DNA of 64,000 nt, from contig NZ_CABPSF010000007.1 in assembly GCF_902459685.1 (NCBI RefSeq), positions 186,001 to 250,000 of the forward strand. The letters are read 5' to 3'. How positions within the stretch are numbered: the stretch's first letter is position 1; the number at the start of each line of letters is the position of its first letter. The translations under genes were made by a program, and so were the position numbers. The notes under the pieces were generated by a model. That model made no database searches and was not told the DNA's origin. It saw only the letters and a list, made by a program, of their open reading frames with translations. The stretch comes from Pandoraea iniqua. Lineage in GTDB: Bacteria > Pseudomonadota > Gammaproteobacteria > Burkholderiales > Burkholderiaceae. Below are positions 8,390 to 17,173 of this stretch, in pieces.

Positions 8390-9037
8390 GTGACCCAGAC
8401 GCCATCACTCGCGGACCTGCGCAAAAACTACGCCCTCGGCTCACTTTCCGAGGCCGACGTAGCGCCCAGCCCGCTCGACCAATTCCAACGCTGGTTTGAG
8501 CAAGCGCTCGCGGCCCAACTGCCCGAGCCGAATGCGATGACGCTCGCCACGGTGACGCCCGACGGCCGTCCCGACGCACGCATCGTGCTCATCAAGGGCG
8601 TCGACGAACGCGGCTTCACGTTTTTCACGAATTACGAATCGCGTAAGGGGCAGGAACTGGCCGCGACGCCGTACGGCTGTCTGCTGTTCCACTGGATCGA
8701 ACTCGAGCGTCAGGTGCGCATCGAGGGACGCGTCGAGAAGGTGACAGAAGCAGAAAGCGACGCCTACTATCACTCGCGTCCGGTCGGCTCACGACTGGGT
8801 GCCTGGGCCTCGGTGCAGAGCGCCGAAGTGGCCGATCGCAGCATCATCGAGGAGCGTGAAGCGGATTTCCGGCGCCAGTTCGGCGACGCCCCGCCGCGCC
8901 CGCCGCACTGGGGCGGCTATCGCCTCAACCCCGAGAGCATCGAATTCTGGCAGGGCCGCGTGTCGCGCCTGCATGATCGAATCAAGTATTTCCGGCTTGC
9001 CGATGGGTCGTGGCGCGTGGCGCGCCTTTCACCCTGA
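8390..9037 (+). CDS. pdxH: Pyridoxamine 5'-phosphate oxidase
   Basis: Predicted 215-residue FMN enzyme that oxidises pyridoxamine or pyridoxine 5'-phosphate to pyridoxal 5'-phosphate. It has [29 protein letters not shown] near the start, [14 protein letters not shown] for FMN binding, the [17 protein letters not shown] segment and a C-terminal [10 protein letters not shown]...WRVARLSP end that matches the family signature. Start is GTG 8390. Length is normal. Confidence 0.95.
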   Translation: MTQTPSLADLRKNYALGSLSEADVAPSPLDQFQRWFEQALAAQLPEPNAMTLATVTPDGRPDARIVLIKGVDERGFTFFTNYESRKGQELAATPYGCLLFHWIELERQVRIEGRVEKVTEAESDAYYHSRPVGSRLGAWASVQSAEVADRSIIEEREADFRRQFGDAPPRPPHWGGYRLNPESIEFWQGRVSRLHDRIKYFRLADGSWRVARLSP

Positions 9038-9151
9038 CCCACGCATCGGCTTGGCCGACGCGGTACGCCTGCCCGCCCGTTTGACGAGGAGACGTCGCCG
9101 CGCCGTGCGGTACGGACTTAAAGTTTTTTTGGTGACACTTGGAGCACATCC

Positions 9152-10372
9152 ATGTTGTGGGAGAAAAAACTCGAAAGCTGGGTCAGCGGCGTCAAGACTT
9201 CCTCCAACCTGCCGATCCGCCTCGCGCTCTGGAACGGGCAGCACTATGATTTTGGTGCGTTCGACAACCCCAGCGTGACGTTGCGCGTCAATGGCCCCGC
9301 GGCCATGACGCGCTTGCTGACCCCCAGCCTCGACAATCTCGGCGAGGCGTACGTGAAGGGCGAGATCGACGTCGAAGGCAAGCTCTCCGACGTTATCGAC
9401 ATGAGCTACGCGCTCGCCGGCAGCAGTCTCTCGGCGATCGGTCCGCTCGGGCGCATTACACGCCACTTCAATCACACAAAGCAGTCCGACAAGCGCTCGA
9501 TCGAGTTTCACTACGACGTATCGAACGACTTCTACCAGCTCTGGCTGGATAAGAACATGGTCTATTCGTGTGCCTACTTCGAGCAGGGCGACGAAGACCT
9601 CGATACGGCGCAGGAAAAGAAGATCGATCACATCCTCACCAAGATTCAGGTGCAGCCCGGGCAGACCTTGCTCGATATCGGCTGCGGGTGGGGTGCGCTG
9701 GTGATTCGCGCGGCCAAGAAGTTCGGCGCGAAGTGCGTGGGCGTCACGCTCTCGCAAAACCAGTACGATCTGGCGACCGAGCGGGTGAAGAAGGCGGGCC
9801 TTCAGGATCAGATCGAGATCCGCATTCAGGATTACCGCGACGTCGAAGGCCAGTTCGATCGCATCACCAGCGTGGGCATGTTCGAACACGTGGGCCGCAA
9901 GAACCTCACCGACTACTTCGCCAAGATGGCATCGCTGCTCAAGGACGATGGCGTCGCGATGAATCACGGCATCACCTCGACCGACCCGGACAGTGGCGAA
10001 ACCGCGATGGGCGGTGGCGAATTCATCGATAAGTACGTGTTCCCGAACGGTGAACTGCCGCACATCAGCCTTGCGCTGGAGTCGATGCAGCGCGGTGGGC
10101 TCGAAGCGAGCGACGTGGAGAGTCTGCGCCGTCACTACGCGCGTACGCTCACGCTCTGGTCGGAACGCTTCGAAGCGCATGCGCCGCGTCTGCGCGAGCT
10201 GGCGGGCGAAGAGCGCTTCCGCGTGTGGCGCGTGTATCTCGCGGGTTGTGCGTACGCGTTCGAACACGATCATGTGTCGATTTATCAGATCGTGTGCCGC
10301 AAGGCGGGGCAGCCGGCCAAGGGTCTGCCGTGGTCGCGTCGCTATATGTACGAGAACCCGATCGGGGGATGA
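9152..10372 (+). CDS. cfa: Cyclopropane-fatty-acyl-phospholipid synthase
   Basis: Predicted 406-residue SAM-dependent methyltransferase that adds a methylene bridge to cis double bonds of membrane phospholipid acyl chains, usually in stationary phase or acid stress. The N-terminal lipid-binding part is followed by FHYDVSNDFYQLWLD and YSCAYF, then the SAM motif LLDIGCGWG near residue 174 and SVGMFEHVG. A GGAG lies 8 bases before the ATG. After the stop, TGA triplets at +8 and +13 close the other two frames. Confidence 0.93.
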   Translation: MLWEKKLESWVSGVKTSSNLPIRLALWNGQHYDFGAFDNPSVTLRVNGPAAMTRLLTPSLDNLGEAYVKGEIDVEGKLSDVIDMSYALAGSSLSAIGPLGRITRHFNHTKQSDKRSIEFHYDVSNDFYQLWLDKNMVYSCAYFEQGDEDLDTAQEKKIDHILTKIQVQPGQTLLDIGCGWGALVIRAAKKFGAKCVGVTLSQNQYDLATERVKKAGLQDQIEIRIQDYRDVEGQFDRITSVGMFEHVGRKNLTDYFAKMASLLKDDGVAMNHGITSTDPDSGETAMGGGEFIDKYVFPNGELPHISLALESMQRGGLEASDVESLRRHYARTLTLWSERFEAHAPRLRELAGEERFRVWRVYLAGCAYAFEHDHVSIYQIVCRKAGQPAKGLPWSRRYMYENPIGG

Positions 10373-10465
10373 GCGGCTGACGTGACGACGGCCAACCTGC
10401 GGGACGTGTTCTAATCGCGTTGTCCGTCGTCGTCCATACCGTCATCCATCGCGTCGTAGGTATTC

Positions 10466-11650
10466 ATGAGTCAGTTCGATCTGTTTGGGGCACCGCCTGA
10501 CGATCCTGCGCCGGGCGGGCGCGCCGGGCAGATCGGTCCGGTCCCTCTCGTTCCCACCGCCCCCGAATCTACCGACCGCCGCGCGGGCACGTCCCGCCGT
10601 GGCGGCGTCGGTGCGGCTGCCGTTTCCCCCACCCTGCAAACCACGGGTAACGCCCTCCCGGGCAACATCCGGCTGGGGACTTCGTCGTGGTCGTTTCCGG
10701 GCTGGAAGGGGATTGTCTGGGATGACGACTACAGCGATACCAAGCTCTCCCGTCAGGGGCTCACCGCGTACGCGAGTCATCCGGTACTGCGCTGCGTCGG
10801 CATCGACCGGTCGTTCTACAAGCCGATGACGATCGTCGAATATCAGAAGTACGCCGAGCAAGTGCCCGACAGCTTCCGATTTCTGGTCAAGGCGCCGACC
10901 CTCGTCACAGATGCCGTCGTGCGCGGCGAGAAAGGCGAAGGCCTGTCGTCGAACCCCTGCTTTCTCGATGCGCGCATTGCGGCTGAGCAATTTGTCACGC
11001 CCTGCCTGACCGGGCTCGGTGCGAAGGCGGGCGTGCTGGTATTCCAGATGTCGCCGCTGCCCTCGGAGCTCCTGCGTGATATTCCTGCGCTGGTGCAGCG
11101 TATTGAGGCGTTTTTCGCGGCGTTGCCACCGCTGCCGGCGCTGCCGGACGATCCGAATTCGGGTGCACCGACGCCGGGACCCTGTTATGCGTTGGAGATT
11201 CGCGACGGCGCGTTGCTGACGCCCCGGCTGATGCGCGCGCTCGGGCAACTGGGCGTGCGTTATTGCATCGGCCTGCATGCGCGTATGCCACATGTGGAGC
11301 GGCAGGCGGCCGCACTGGCGATGCTCGATGAAGCCGGCGCCGGACCGCTGGTGGTGCGCTGGAATCTCAACAGCGGGCATCGCTACGAGCAAGCCAAAGC
11401 GAAGTACGCGCCGTTCGACAAGATCGTCGACCCCGACCCAACGACTCGCGACGTGCTCGCCGCGCTGGCCACGCACTATGCGCTGGCCGGTCACCCGGTC
11501 TATGTGATCGTCAACAACAAGGCAGAGGGTTCGTCGCCGCTATCGTGTCAGGCGCTGGCCGAGCGAATTGCCGAACTATCGACACCGGCTGCCGACACAA
11601 CCGGCACACCGGACACCGGCGCCACAGACGTAGAAACGCCGAGGGCCTGA
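10466..11650 (+). CDS. DUF72-family protein
   Basis: Predicted 394-residue protein. Residues from ~70 (IRLGTSSWSFPGWKGIVW) through SFYKPMT, FRFLVKAP and a C-terminal YVIVNNKAEGSSPLS belong to the DUF72 (YecE-like) TIM-barrel family, whose function is unknown. The first ~65 residues are low-complexity and rich in Pro, Ala and Arg. The C-terminal tail is Thr/Asp-rich. It probably acts in the cytoplasm, as no signal peptide is seen. Confidence 0.85.
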   Translation: MSQFDLFGAPPDDPAPGGRAGQIGPVPLVPTAPESTDRRAGTSRRGGVGAAAVSPTLQTTGNALPGNIRLGTSSWSFPGWKGIVWDDDYSDTKLSRQGLTAYASHPVLRCVGIDRSFYKPMTIVEYQKYAEQVPDSFRFLVKAPTLVTDAVVRGEKGEGLSSNPCFLDARIAAEQFVTPCLTGLGAKAGVLVFQMSPLPSELLRDIPALVQRIEAFFAALPPLPALPDDPNSGAPTPGPCYALEIRDGALLTPRLMRALGQLGVRYCIGLHARMPHVERQAAALAMLDEAGAGPLVVRWNLNSGHRYEQAKAKYAPFDKIVDPDPTTRDVLAALATHYALAGHPVYVIVNNKAEGSSPLSCQALAERIAELSTPAADTTGTPDTGATDVETPRA

Positions 11651-11689
11651 CGCCAGCGAATTCAATCAATTCGCCGGGGTCAGGCCCTC
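11641..11689. terminator. Long two-part hairpin overlapping the DUF72 stop codon
   Basis: The arms GAGGGCCTGAC and GTCAGGCCCTC pair perfectly and enclose a second stem (CGAATT with AATTCG). The DUF72 stop TGA lies inside the outer stem. There is no T run. It sits between converging genes (DUF72 and fabV). Confidence 0.55.
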
Positions 11690-11723
11690 GTCCGGACAAC
11701 CTTGTGAGGCTTACCGGGTCAAC

Positions 11724-12917
11724 TTACGCGACCAGATGCGGAATCTGCACGTCCGGATTCACATCGGCGTCATAGTCCACACCGTCGATCTCGAAGCCGA
11801 ACAGGCGCAGGAATTCCTGCTTGTAGCCCGCGAAATCGGTCAATTCGTACAGATTGTCGTTGGTCACCTTGTCCCACAGCGCCATCACGGCCGTCTGCAC
11901 TTCCGGCGACAGTTCCTTCTGATCGGTACGCACACGGCCATCGTCGTCGAGCAACGGCGCCGCGTTGTAAAGGCTGTCTTTGTACAGACCGTAGATCTGC
12001 TCGATACAGCCTTCGTGCGTGCCCTGTTCCTTCATCACCTTGAACAGCAGCGACAGGTACAGCGGCATCATCGGAATCGCGGAGCTGGCCTGCGTGACCA
12101 GCGCCTTGAGCACGGCCACGCGGGCATCGCCACCATTGGCGGCGAGCTTGGCACGGATGTTCAGTACCTTGTCGTCGAGATCGCGCTTGGCGGCGCCGAT
12201 CGAACCATTCCAGTAGATGTCGTGCGTGATCTTCTCGCCGAGATACGTGAATGCCGTGGTCTTGGCACCCGGGGCGAGCACACCGGCTTCGGCCAGCGCG
12301 TCGATCCACATTTGCCAGTCTTCACCGCCCATGACGGCCACGGTGTTGTCGATTTCTTCCTGCGATGCCGGTTCGAGCACCGACTCTTTGACTACTTCCT
12401 TGTCGGTATCGATACCGCGCAGCGTCACCGATTTGCCGATGGGCTTGAGCACGGAATTGAAGACCTGCCCCGTTTCCGGGTGGATGCGGCGCGGTGCGGC
12501 GAGGCTGTAGACGACCAGATCGACCTGACCGAGATCGTTCTTGATCGTCTCGATGGTCTTGGCCTTGATTTCCTTGGAGAAGGCATCGCCGTTGATGCTC
12601 TTGGCGTACAGCCCCTTTTCGGTGGCGAACTTGTCGAACGCCGCCGTGTTGTACCAACCCGGGGTCGCCGGCTTCGTCTCAGAACCGGCACGCTCGAAGA
12701 AGACGCCGAGCGTGGCGGCGTCGCAACCGAAGGCGGCCGTGATGCGGGCGGCCAGACCGTAACCGGTGGACGCGCCGAGCACGAGCACCTTCTTCGGGCC
12801 GTTGGCGATCGGGCCCTGAGCCTTCACGTACTCGATCTGTTGCTTGACGTTGGCTTCGCAGCCGACGGGATGGGTGGTGACGCAGATGAAGCCGCGCACG
12901 CGTGGCTTGATGATCAT
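11724..12917 (-). CDS. fabV: Trans-2-enoyl-ACP/CoA reductase FabV
   Basis: Predicted 397-residue NADH-dependent enoyl reductase for the last step of fatty acid elongation. The cofactor motif GASTGYG is at residues 48-54, and the catalytic Tyr-x8-Lys pair falls at Tyr235 and Lys244 ([10 protein letters not shown]), the spacing that separates FabV from FabI. Published FabV enzymes are resistant to triclosan. ATG 12917 is preceded by GAGG; the open frame further upstream is not needed. Stops occur in all three frames within 16 bases after the end (TAA, TGA at +5, TAA at +13). Confidence 0.95.
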   Translation of the reverse strand: MIIKPRVRGFICVTTHPVGCEANVKQQIEYVKAQGPIANGPKKVLVLGASTGYGLAARITAAFGCDAATLGVFFERAGSETKPATPGWYNTAAFDKFATEKGLYAKSINGDAFSKEIKAKTIETIKNDLGQVDLVVYSLAAPRRIHPETGQVFNSVLKPIGKSVTLRGIDTDKEVVKESVLEPASQEEIDNTVAVMGGEDWQMWIDALAEAGVLAPGAKTTAFTYLGEKITHDIYWNGSIGAAKRDLDDKVLNIRAKLAANGGDARVAVLKALVTQASSAIPMMPLYLSLLFKVMKEQGTHEGCIEQIYGLYKDSLYNAAPLLDDDGRVRTDQKELSPEVQTAVMALWDKVTNDNLYELTDFAGYKQEFLRLFGFEIDGVDYDADVNPDVQIPHLVA

Positions 12918-12986
12918 GGAAACCTCGTTCACAAAATTCGGTGATGCCGCATACCGGCAAACACCGCGCATTGTAAACGAGGTCGA

Positions 12987-13010
12987 CGCCTTATCGTCTT
13001 ATCGCGTTAT
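12987..13010 (-). repeat. 8-bp tandem repeat over the MFS gene stop codon
   Basis: Three units of the form ATAAxxCG on the minus strand start at the stop codon. Each contains TAA, and the 8-bp step puts the three TAA triplets in three different frames. Confidence 0.7.
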
Positions 13011-14581
13011 TCCGGCGCGACGACCACGGACCGGTCGAGCCGCTTCGGGAACTGAATCTGGCGGATGCGGCGCACGAGCAGTGCGGCGACGATCGCCGCC
13101 ACGCCGGTGAGCAGCACGCCGGCGTGCACGGCGCTAACCAGCGTCTGGCGGGCGGTTTCAACGAGCGGCATGCCGTCGATCCCCATGGCGCGCAGGTCGG
13201 TGAGCAAGTCGCCGCGCAGCGCCGGGTCGATCAGAATGCGCGGATCGAGGGCCCGCGTGACCGCGTGCGACGCCGGCGTGCCGTCGTAGGCCGACACGGC
13301 ACCGGCCACACCGCTGGCGTACCAATGATTGACGAGCGTGCCGACGATGGTCGTGCCGAGCATGCCGCCGACCATACGCGTCGACTGGAGCAGCGCGGTG
13401 GTAATGCCAAAGCGCTCGCGCCCGGCAATCTCCTGCCCGAACACGTTCATGTTGTTCAGGATGAAGCCGATGCCGATGCCCGCAAACGCCATCATCAGCG
13501 CGAGTACCGCGTGCGAGGTTTCGCGATGCGCCAGCCCGACGCCGGCCGAGGCGACGGCCAGCAGGCAGAAGCCGAGGATCAGCATGTTGGTCGGGCGCGA
13601 CAGGCGTACCACGATGGGCGTGTTGATGAAGCTGCCCAGCGCAATGCACGCGGCAATCGGCGTGGCAATGAGCCCGGCCGTTTGCGGACTCAGGCCGAAG
13701 CCGCCTTGCAGCAGCAGCGGCGCGAAGAAGATCAGCGAGTACATCACGAAGCCGATCAGCACGGACAACGTGAAAAGCACCACCAGTTGCGGGTGCCGGA
13801 ACATGTCGAGCGGCACGATCGGGTGCGTGGCGCGACGCTCGGTGCGCAACAACACCCAAAAACCGACGACGACCGCCACGATCAGCAACAGATTGGTGAG
13901 CGACGCGCCATGCGCCGGCACGTTCTCGATAAACACCTGAAAACCGCCCAGCACCACCGCGATCCAGAGCGCACCGCGCCAGTCGACGCGGACATCGCCC
14001 TTGTGCACCGACGGGAATTTCGGCAGATACCGCCACACGAAATACAGCGCGGCGAGGCCCACTGGCAGGTTGATGAAGAAGGTGGAACGCCAGCCGAAGT
14101 GCTCGGAGAGCAAACCGCCCAACGAGGGGCCGGCCGCCGTGCCGATGCCGTACGCCGTGGTAATCACCACCTGCCAGCGCACGCGCGAACGCGCATCGGG
14201 AAAGAGATCGGGCACCGAGGCGAACGCCGTGCCGACCATCATCCCGCCACCCAGCCCCTGCAACGCTCGCGCGAAGATCAGGAACGGCATATTGGGCGCC
14301 AGACCGCACAGCACCGAGGCCGCCGTAAAGGTAACCACCGAGGCAATGACGAACTGGCGACGGCCGAAATAGTCGCCCAGCCGCCCGAAAACCGGCACGG
14401 TCACGACGGACGCGAGCAAATAAATGCTGGCGATCCAGGCGTAATACTCGAAACCCTTGAGTTCGGCGACGATGGACGGGAGGGCAGTACTGACAACGGT
14501 CTGGTCAAGAGCGACCAGCATGTTGACGAGCGCGATGCCAATCATGGCCATCAACGCATCGCGAAAAGGCAGGGGGCGCAC
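13007..14581 (-). CDS. MFS multidrug exporter, DHA2 (14-TM) family
   Basis: Predicted 524-residue inner-membrane proton-driven exporter of the EmrB/QacA group. Motif D1 is LDQTVVSTALPSI (residues ~25-37), motif A is GRLGDYFGRR, and motif C is TAYGIGTAAGPSLGG, which is specific to drug antiporters. About fourteen hydrophobic segments can be counted. The start is GTG 14581 with AGGTAG about 9 bases upstream; ATG 14551 is possible. No adaptor or regulator gene is adjacent, so it probably works alone. Substrate cannot be told from sequence. Confidence 0.88.
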   Translation of the reverse strand: MRPLPFRDALMAMIGIALVNMLVALDQTVVSTALPSIVAELKGFEYYAWIASIYLLASVVTVPVFGRLGDYFGRRQFVIASVVTFTAASVLCGLAPNMPFLIFARALQGLGGGMMVGTAFASVPDLFPDARSRVRWQVVITTAYGIGTAAGPSLGGLLSEHFGWRSTFFINLPVGLAALYFVWRYLPKFPSVHKGDVRVDWRGALWIAVVLGGFQVFIENVPAHGASLTNLLLIVAVVVGFWVLLRTERRATHPIVPLDMFRHPQLVVLFTLSVLIGFVMYSLIFFAPLLLQGGFGLSPQTAGLIATPIAACIALGSFINTPIVVRLSRPTNMLILGFCLLAVASAGVGLAHRETSHAVLALMMAFAGIGIGFILNNMNVFGQEIAGRERFGITTALLQSTRMVGGMLGTTIVGTLVNHWYASGVAGAVSAYDGTPASHAVTRALDPRILIDPALRGDLLTDLRAMGIDGMPLVETARQTLVSAVHAGVLLTGVAAIVAALLVRRIRQIQFPKRLDRSVVVAPE

Positions 14582-14959
14582 GGCTAACTACCTGAAGACT
14601 TCATGAGGGGAGCCGTCATTCTATGCGAAAAATAATGAAGATATGAACGTTTAGTATCGGCGAGGGTTTTCAGTGGAAAGCGGCTGGAGATTGGCGAATT
14701 TTCTGGATCGAGGTGCTGTCCTAGACCGTTTTCGGAAGTCCCTTGCACTACCGCCCGGTCCCGGAAGGCACTATCGACACATCCCAAGGGGCGTGAGCTC
14801 CACCCCATCGGCCGCGCCCACGGGATGCCGTTTGCCTCGCCCGACACGACGCAAATTCCGCAAAGAAAAGCCCGTTCGCAACAACCGGCGGACGTCACTT
14901 ATCGCACCATCGCCCCGGCGCCTCACAGGCGCCATTGTCATTCCCAAGGAGATACGCCC
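14582..14959. other. Intergenic region between the MFS exporter and a hypothetical operon
   Basis: This 378-base stretch should hold the MFS promoter (leftward) and the promoter of the next operon (rightward). The left ~70 bases are comparatively AT-rich. I see no gene, RNA or clear operator; open frames here lack ribosome-binding sites. Confidence 0.4.
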
Positions 14960-15346
14960 ATGACGGATCGGCCCTTTCGTGACGACTATCAGCGCTGGCT
15001 GGATGCTCAGCCGCCCAATGCCCGTTTGACGCAGCAGGCTCCCTGCACCGCCACGTCCGCCGAGCCTGTCGCGGCGGACACGGCCGACACGGCAACGGTG
15101 CGCGAGCCCCCCGCCTCACTGCCCTTCGGGGGCTACGTCGTCTGGTTTCACGAGAGCGATACGTATCTTGATATCCGGTTCGATCACCATCGGTTCGAAA
15201 TCGTGACGCAACCCGTTGCCGACGCCAGAGAAGCCTTCGTTTTCGAGAGCTTCGACGCCGCCTACGGTCACGCGCTGGATGTGGGGGAACACTGCCTGAT
15301 TCTGTTCGCCGAAGCCGAGGGAATGCCAGTCACCGTGGTGGGATGA
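14960..15346 (+). CDS. Hypothetical protein (128 aa)
   Basis: I do not recognise a family. The start is well supported by AAGGAGA 7 bases upstream. Residues 1-55 are Ala/Thr-rich and look disordered; residues ~56-128 (FGGYVVWFHESDTYLDIRFDHHRFEIV and onward) look like a small alpha/beta domain ending in a hydrophobic VGEHCLILFAEAEGMPVTVVG. No signal peptide. It is probably co-transcribed with the next gene, 49 bases downstream, which also has its own AGGAG. Confidence 0.65.
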   Translation: MTDRPFRDDYQRWLDAQPPNARLTQQAPCTATSAEPVAADTADTATVREPPASLPFGGYVVWFHESDTYLDIRFDHHRFEIVTQPVADAREAFVFESFDAAYGHALDVGEHCLILFAEAEGMPVTVVG

Positions 15347-15395
15347 GCCTCATTCCCGCCTGAAACCCGCCTCAACGCTCAGGAGATCGCGTTAC

Positions 15396-16229
15396 ATGCC
15401 GAGTCTTGCCGTCGTCAGTCCTACGCTTTGCCCGCCTTCCTACGCCATCGCTCCCGCCCTTGCCCTGCCAAGCGAACCCTCCAGCCTCGGCCTGCGTTCG
15501 GCCGAACCACCTCGTGTGGCCGCCGATCTGCGCGCAATGACCAATGCGCGACCGGCACTGCCTGCGGGGCCGTCCCTCTCCCTCGGCGCGACCGATCGTT
15601 TCCGGCTCGGTGTCATCGAGTGCACGCCGGTGCCGGTCGACCGCTATGTCCGAAACGCACTGACGGAATTGTTGACGCCACGAGACGGTTGCCCGAACGC
15701 CTGCGTGCCCGGCAACGCGCAACTGCGCGAGATGTTAACGACGATTCTCACGCTGCATCCGCAAGGGGATGCCACTTCGCTTGAACGCGTCATCGGCCAA
15801 ATTGGCCTGCCGTCGCTACTGCGCGACGACCCCGAATACGCGCCCGGCACGCTCAACGCATTGCGCTATGACGTGGGCGCGCACGCGGTGGCAAGCGGCG
15901 TCTTTTCTGTCAGTGAAGGAGAGCCCGGCGAGGCGGAGTTGCTGGACTTCGGTGCCAGCGAGCTCATGTTTCTCGACACCCCCAACGAGTATCGACACGA
16001 TGTCGCGAGCGCCCATGCAGCCATCATCGACTTCCATTACGGGGCCGCGGGGATGGCTGGGCACGGTGCACGGGAAAACAGGGAGACGAGGATCACGCCG
16101 GCGATGATGCAAATCGCCGATTTCACGCGCCATCTCGCGACATGCCAGCAACGCCGTGAGGCCGAATCACTGGTGACGGCGGATGCGCAGACGATGCCGA
16201 GGGCGGCTATGCGCTGCGCCATTCTCTGA
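15396..16229 (+). CDS. Hypothetical protein (277 aa)
   Basis: I do not recognise a family. AGGAG lies about 10 bases before the ATG. The first ~60 residues are Pro/Ser/Ala-rich with no clear signal peptide; the rest is a mixed-composition soluble protein with ELMFLDTPNEYRHDVASAHAAIIDFHYG near residues 190-215. The disordered N-terminus followed by a globular part is compatible with a secreted effector or a host-interaction protein, but no secretion genes are nearby, so this is only a possibility. Confidence 0.6.
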   Translation: MPSLAVVSPTLCPPSYAIAPALALPSEPSSLGLRSAEPPRVAADLRAMTNARPALPAGPSLSLGATDRFRLGVIECTPVPVDRYVRNALTELLTPRDGCPNACVPGNAQLREMLTTILTLHPQGDATSLERVIGQIGLPSLLRDDPEYAPGTLNALRYDVGAHAVASGVFSVSEGEPGEAELLDFGASELMFLDTPNEYRHDVASAHAAIIDFHYGAAGMAGHGARENRETRITPAMMQIADFTRHLATCQQRREAESLVTADAQTMPRAAMRCAIL

Positions 16230-16263
16230 GCACCGCTGACGCGTAAGCGCGGTACGCGACGCC

Positions 16264-16293
16264 GCACGTGAGAACGGTATCCGTCTCACGTGC
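16264..16293 (+). terminator. Stem-loop after the hypothetical operon
   Basis: A 10-bp perfect stem GCACGTGAGA/TCTCACGTGC encloses a 10-base loop that is itself nearly palindromic. There is no T run. It also lies downstream of msrA on the other strand. Confidence 0.5.
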
Positions 16294-16310
16294 GAGTCCG
16301 GCGCTTACGC

Positions 16311-16363
16311 TCAAGCGGCCTTCATCAAGCGACCGTCATCAAGCGGCCTTCAAGCGGCCTTCA
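16311..16363 (-). repeat. 11-14-bp tandem repeat across the msrA stop codon
   Basis: The unit GGCCGCTTGA(TGA)A is repeated about four times on the minus strand, beginning in the last codons of msrA. The TGA triplets lie 0, 11, 14, 25, 28 and 39 bases from the true stop, so all three frames are closed. Confidence 0.75.
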
Positions 16364-16919
16364 AACGGCGCGAGAACTTCTCGCGGAATTTCTTGAGTTT
16401 CGGGGCGACGACGTACGCGCAGTAGCCCTGATCGGGATGCTGGACGAAGTAGTTCTGGTGATAAGCCTCGGCCGGCCAGAACGTCTCTTCGGGGACGACT
16501 TGCGTGACGATCGGTGCCGGATAGGTCATCTCTGCCATCAGCTCGGCAATCAGATGCTCGGCCACCTGCTTCTGCTTCTCGTCGTGATAAAAGATCGCCG
16601 AACGATATTGCGTGCCGACGTCGTTGCCCTGCCGGTTCAGCGTGGTCGGATCGTGAATCGAGAAGAATACGATCAGCAATTCTTCATAGCTGACGATGTC
16701 CGGATCGTAAGTCAGGCGCACCACTTCGGCGTGGCCCGTATCGCCCTCGCAAACCTGCTCGTAACTTGGGTTATCGACCTGACCGCCCTCGTACCCTGAG
16801 ACGACGCGCTTCACGCCGTCAAGCTGCTGGTAACAAGCCTCAAGACACCAGAAACAGCCACCGGCCAAGGTGGCGACTTCGGTGTTGGCATCGTTCGGGG
16901 AATTCGTCTGCTCTGTCAT
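16350..16919 (-). CDS. msrA: Peptide methionine-S-sulfoxide reductase A
   Basis: Predicted 189-residue cytosolic enzyme that repairs methionine-S-sulfoxide in proteins. The GGCFWCLE motif has its catalytic cysteine at residue 22; GYEGG, GHAEVV and TQYRSAIFYHDEKQ follow in family order. The start at ATG 16919 has GAGGT 6 bases upstream; the frame open above it lacks a family match. Monocistronic, with a hairpin upstream that ends hutG. Confidence 0.94.
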   Translation of the reverse strand: MTEQTNSPNDANTEVATLAGGCFWCLEACYQQLDGVKRVVSGYEGGQVDNPSYEQVCEGDTGHAEVVRLTYDPDIVSYEELLIVFFSIHDPTTLNRQGNDVGTQYRSAIFYHDEKQKQVAEHLIAELMAEMTYPAPIVTQVVPEETFWPAEAYHQNYFVQHPDQGYCAYVVAPKLKKFREKFSRRLKAA

Positions 16920-17010
16920 CGTGACCTCGCTTGTCGACTTCGGACGGCGGGCGCCCCGCGAAATCCGGAGATTTTTGCGGCGGCGCACCAAAACACGCAC
17001 CAAAACAAAT

Positions 17011-17042
17011 AGGGCGGGCGATCACTTTCGATCGCCCGCCCT
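17011..17042 (-). terminator. Strong hairpin ending the hutG transcript
   Basis: A 12-bp GC-rich perfect stem (AGGGCGGGCGAT with its complement) and an 8-base loop are followed on the minus strand by ATTTGTTTTGG. It lies between hutG and msrA. Confidence 0.75.
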
Positions 17043-17119
17043 ATTGTCGCGCAGAAATTCCGCGATGGGCGCAAATAACCCTTCGCGCCCATCGTCTCCT
17101 GCCATCGCCTGCACATTCA

Positions 17120-17173
17120 GCGTTGCTTCGGCCTTGCTTCAACCTTGCTCTGGCCTTGTTTCAGCCTCGCTCA
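17120..17173 (-). repeat. 11-bp tandem repeat starting at the hutG stop codon
   Basis: Five units of about 11 bp with consensus TGAAGCAAGGC run from the stop codon downstream on the minus strand. TGA triplets occur 0, 10, 32 and 54 bases from the stop, covering three frames. Confidence 0.8.

Noticed and set aside
14825-14959. 45-codon extension of the 128-residue hypothetical protein
   Set aside because: AAGGAGA sits 7 bases before ATG 14960, while the upstream start has no ribosome-binding site and the added residues are Arg/Pro noise.
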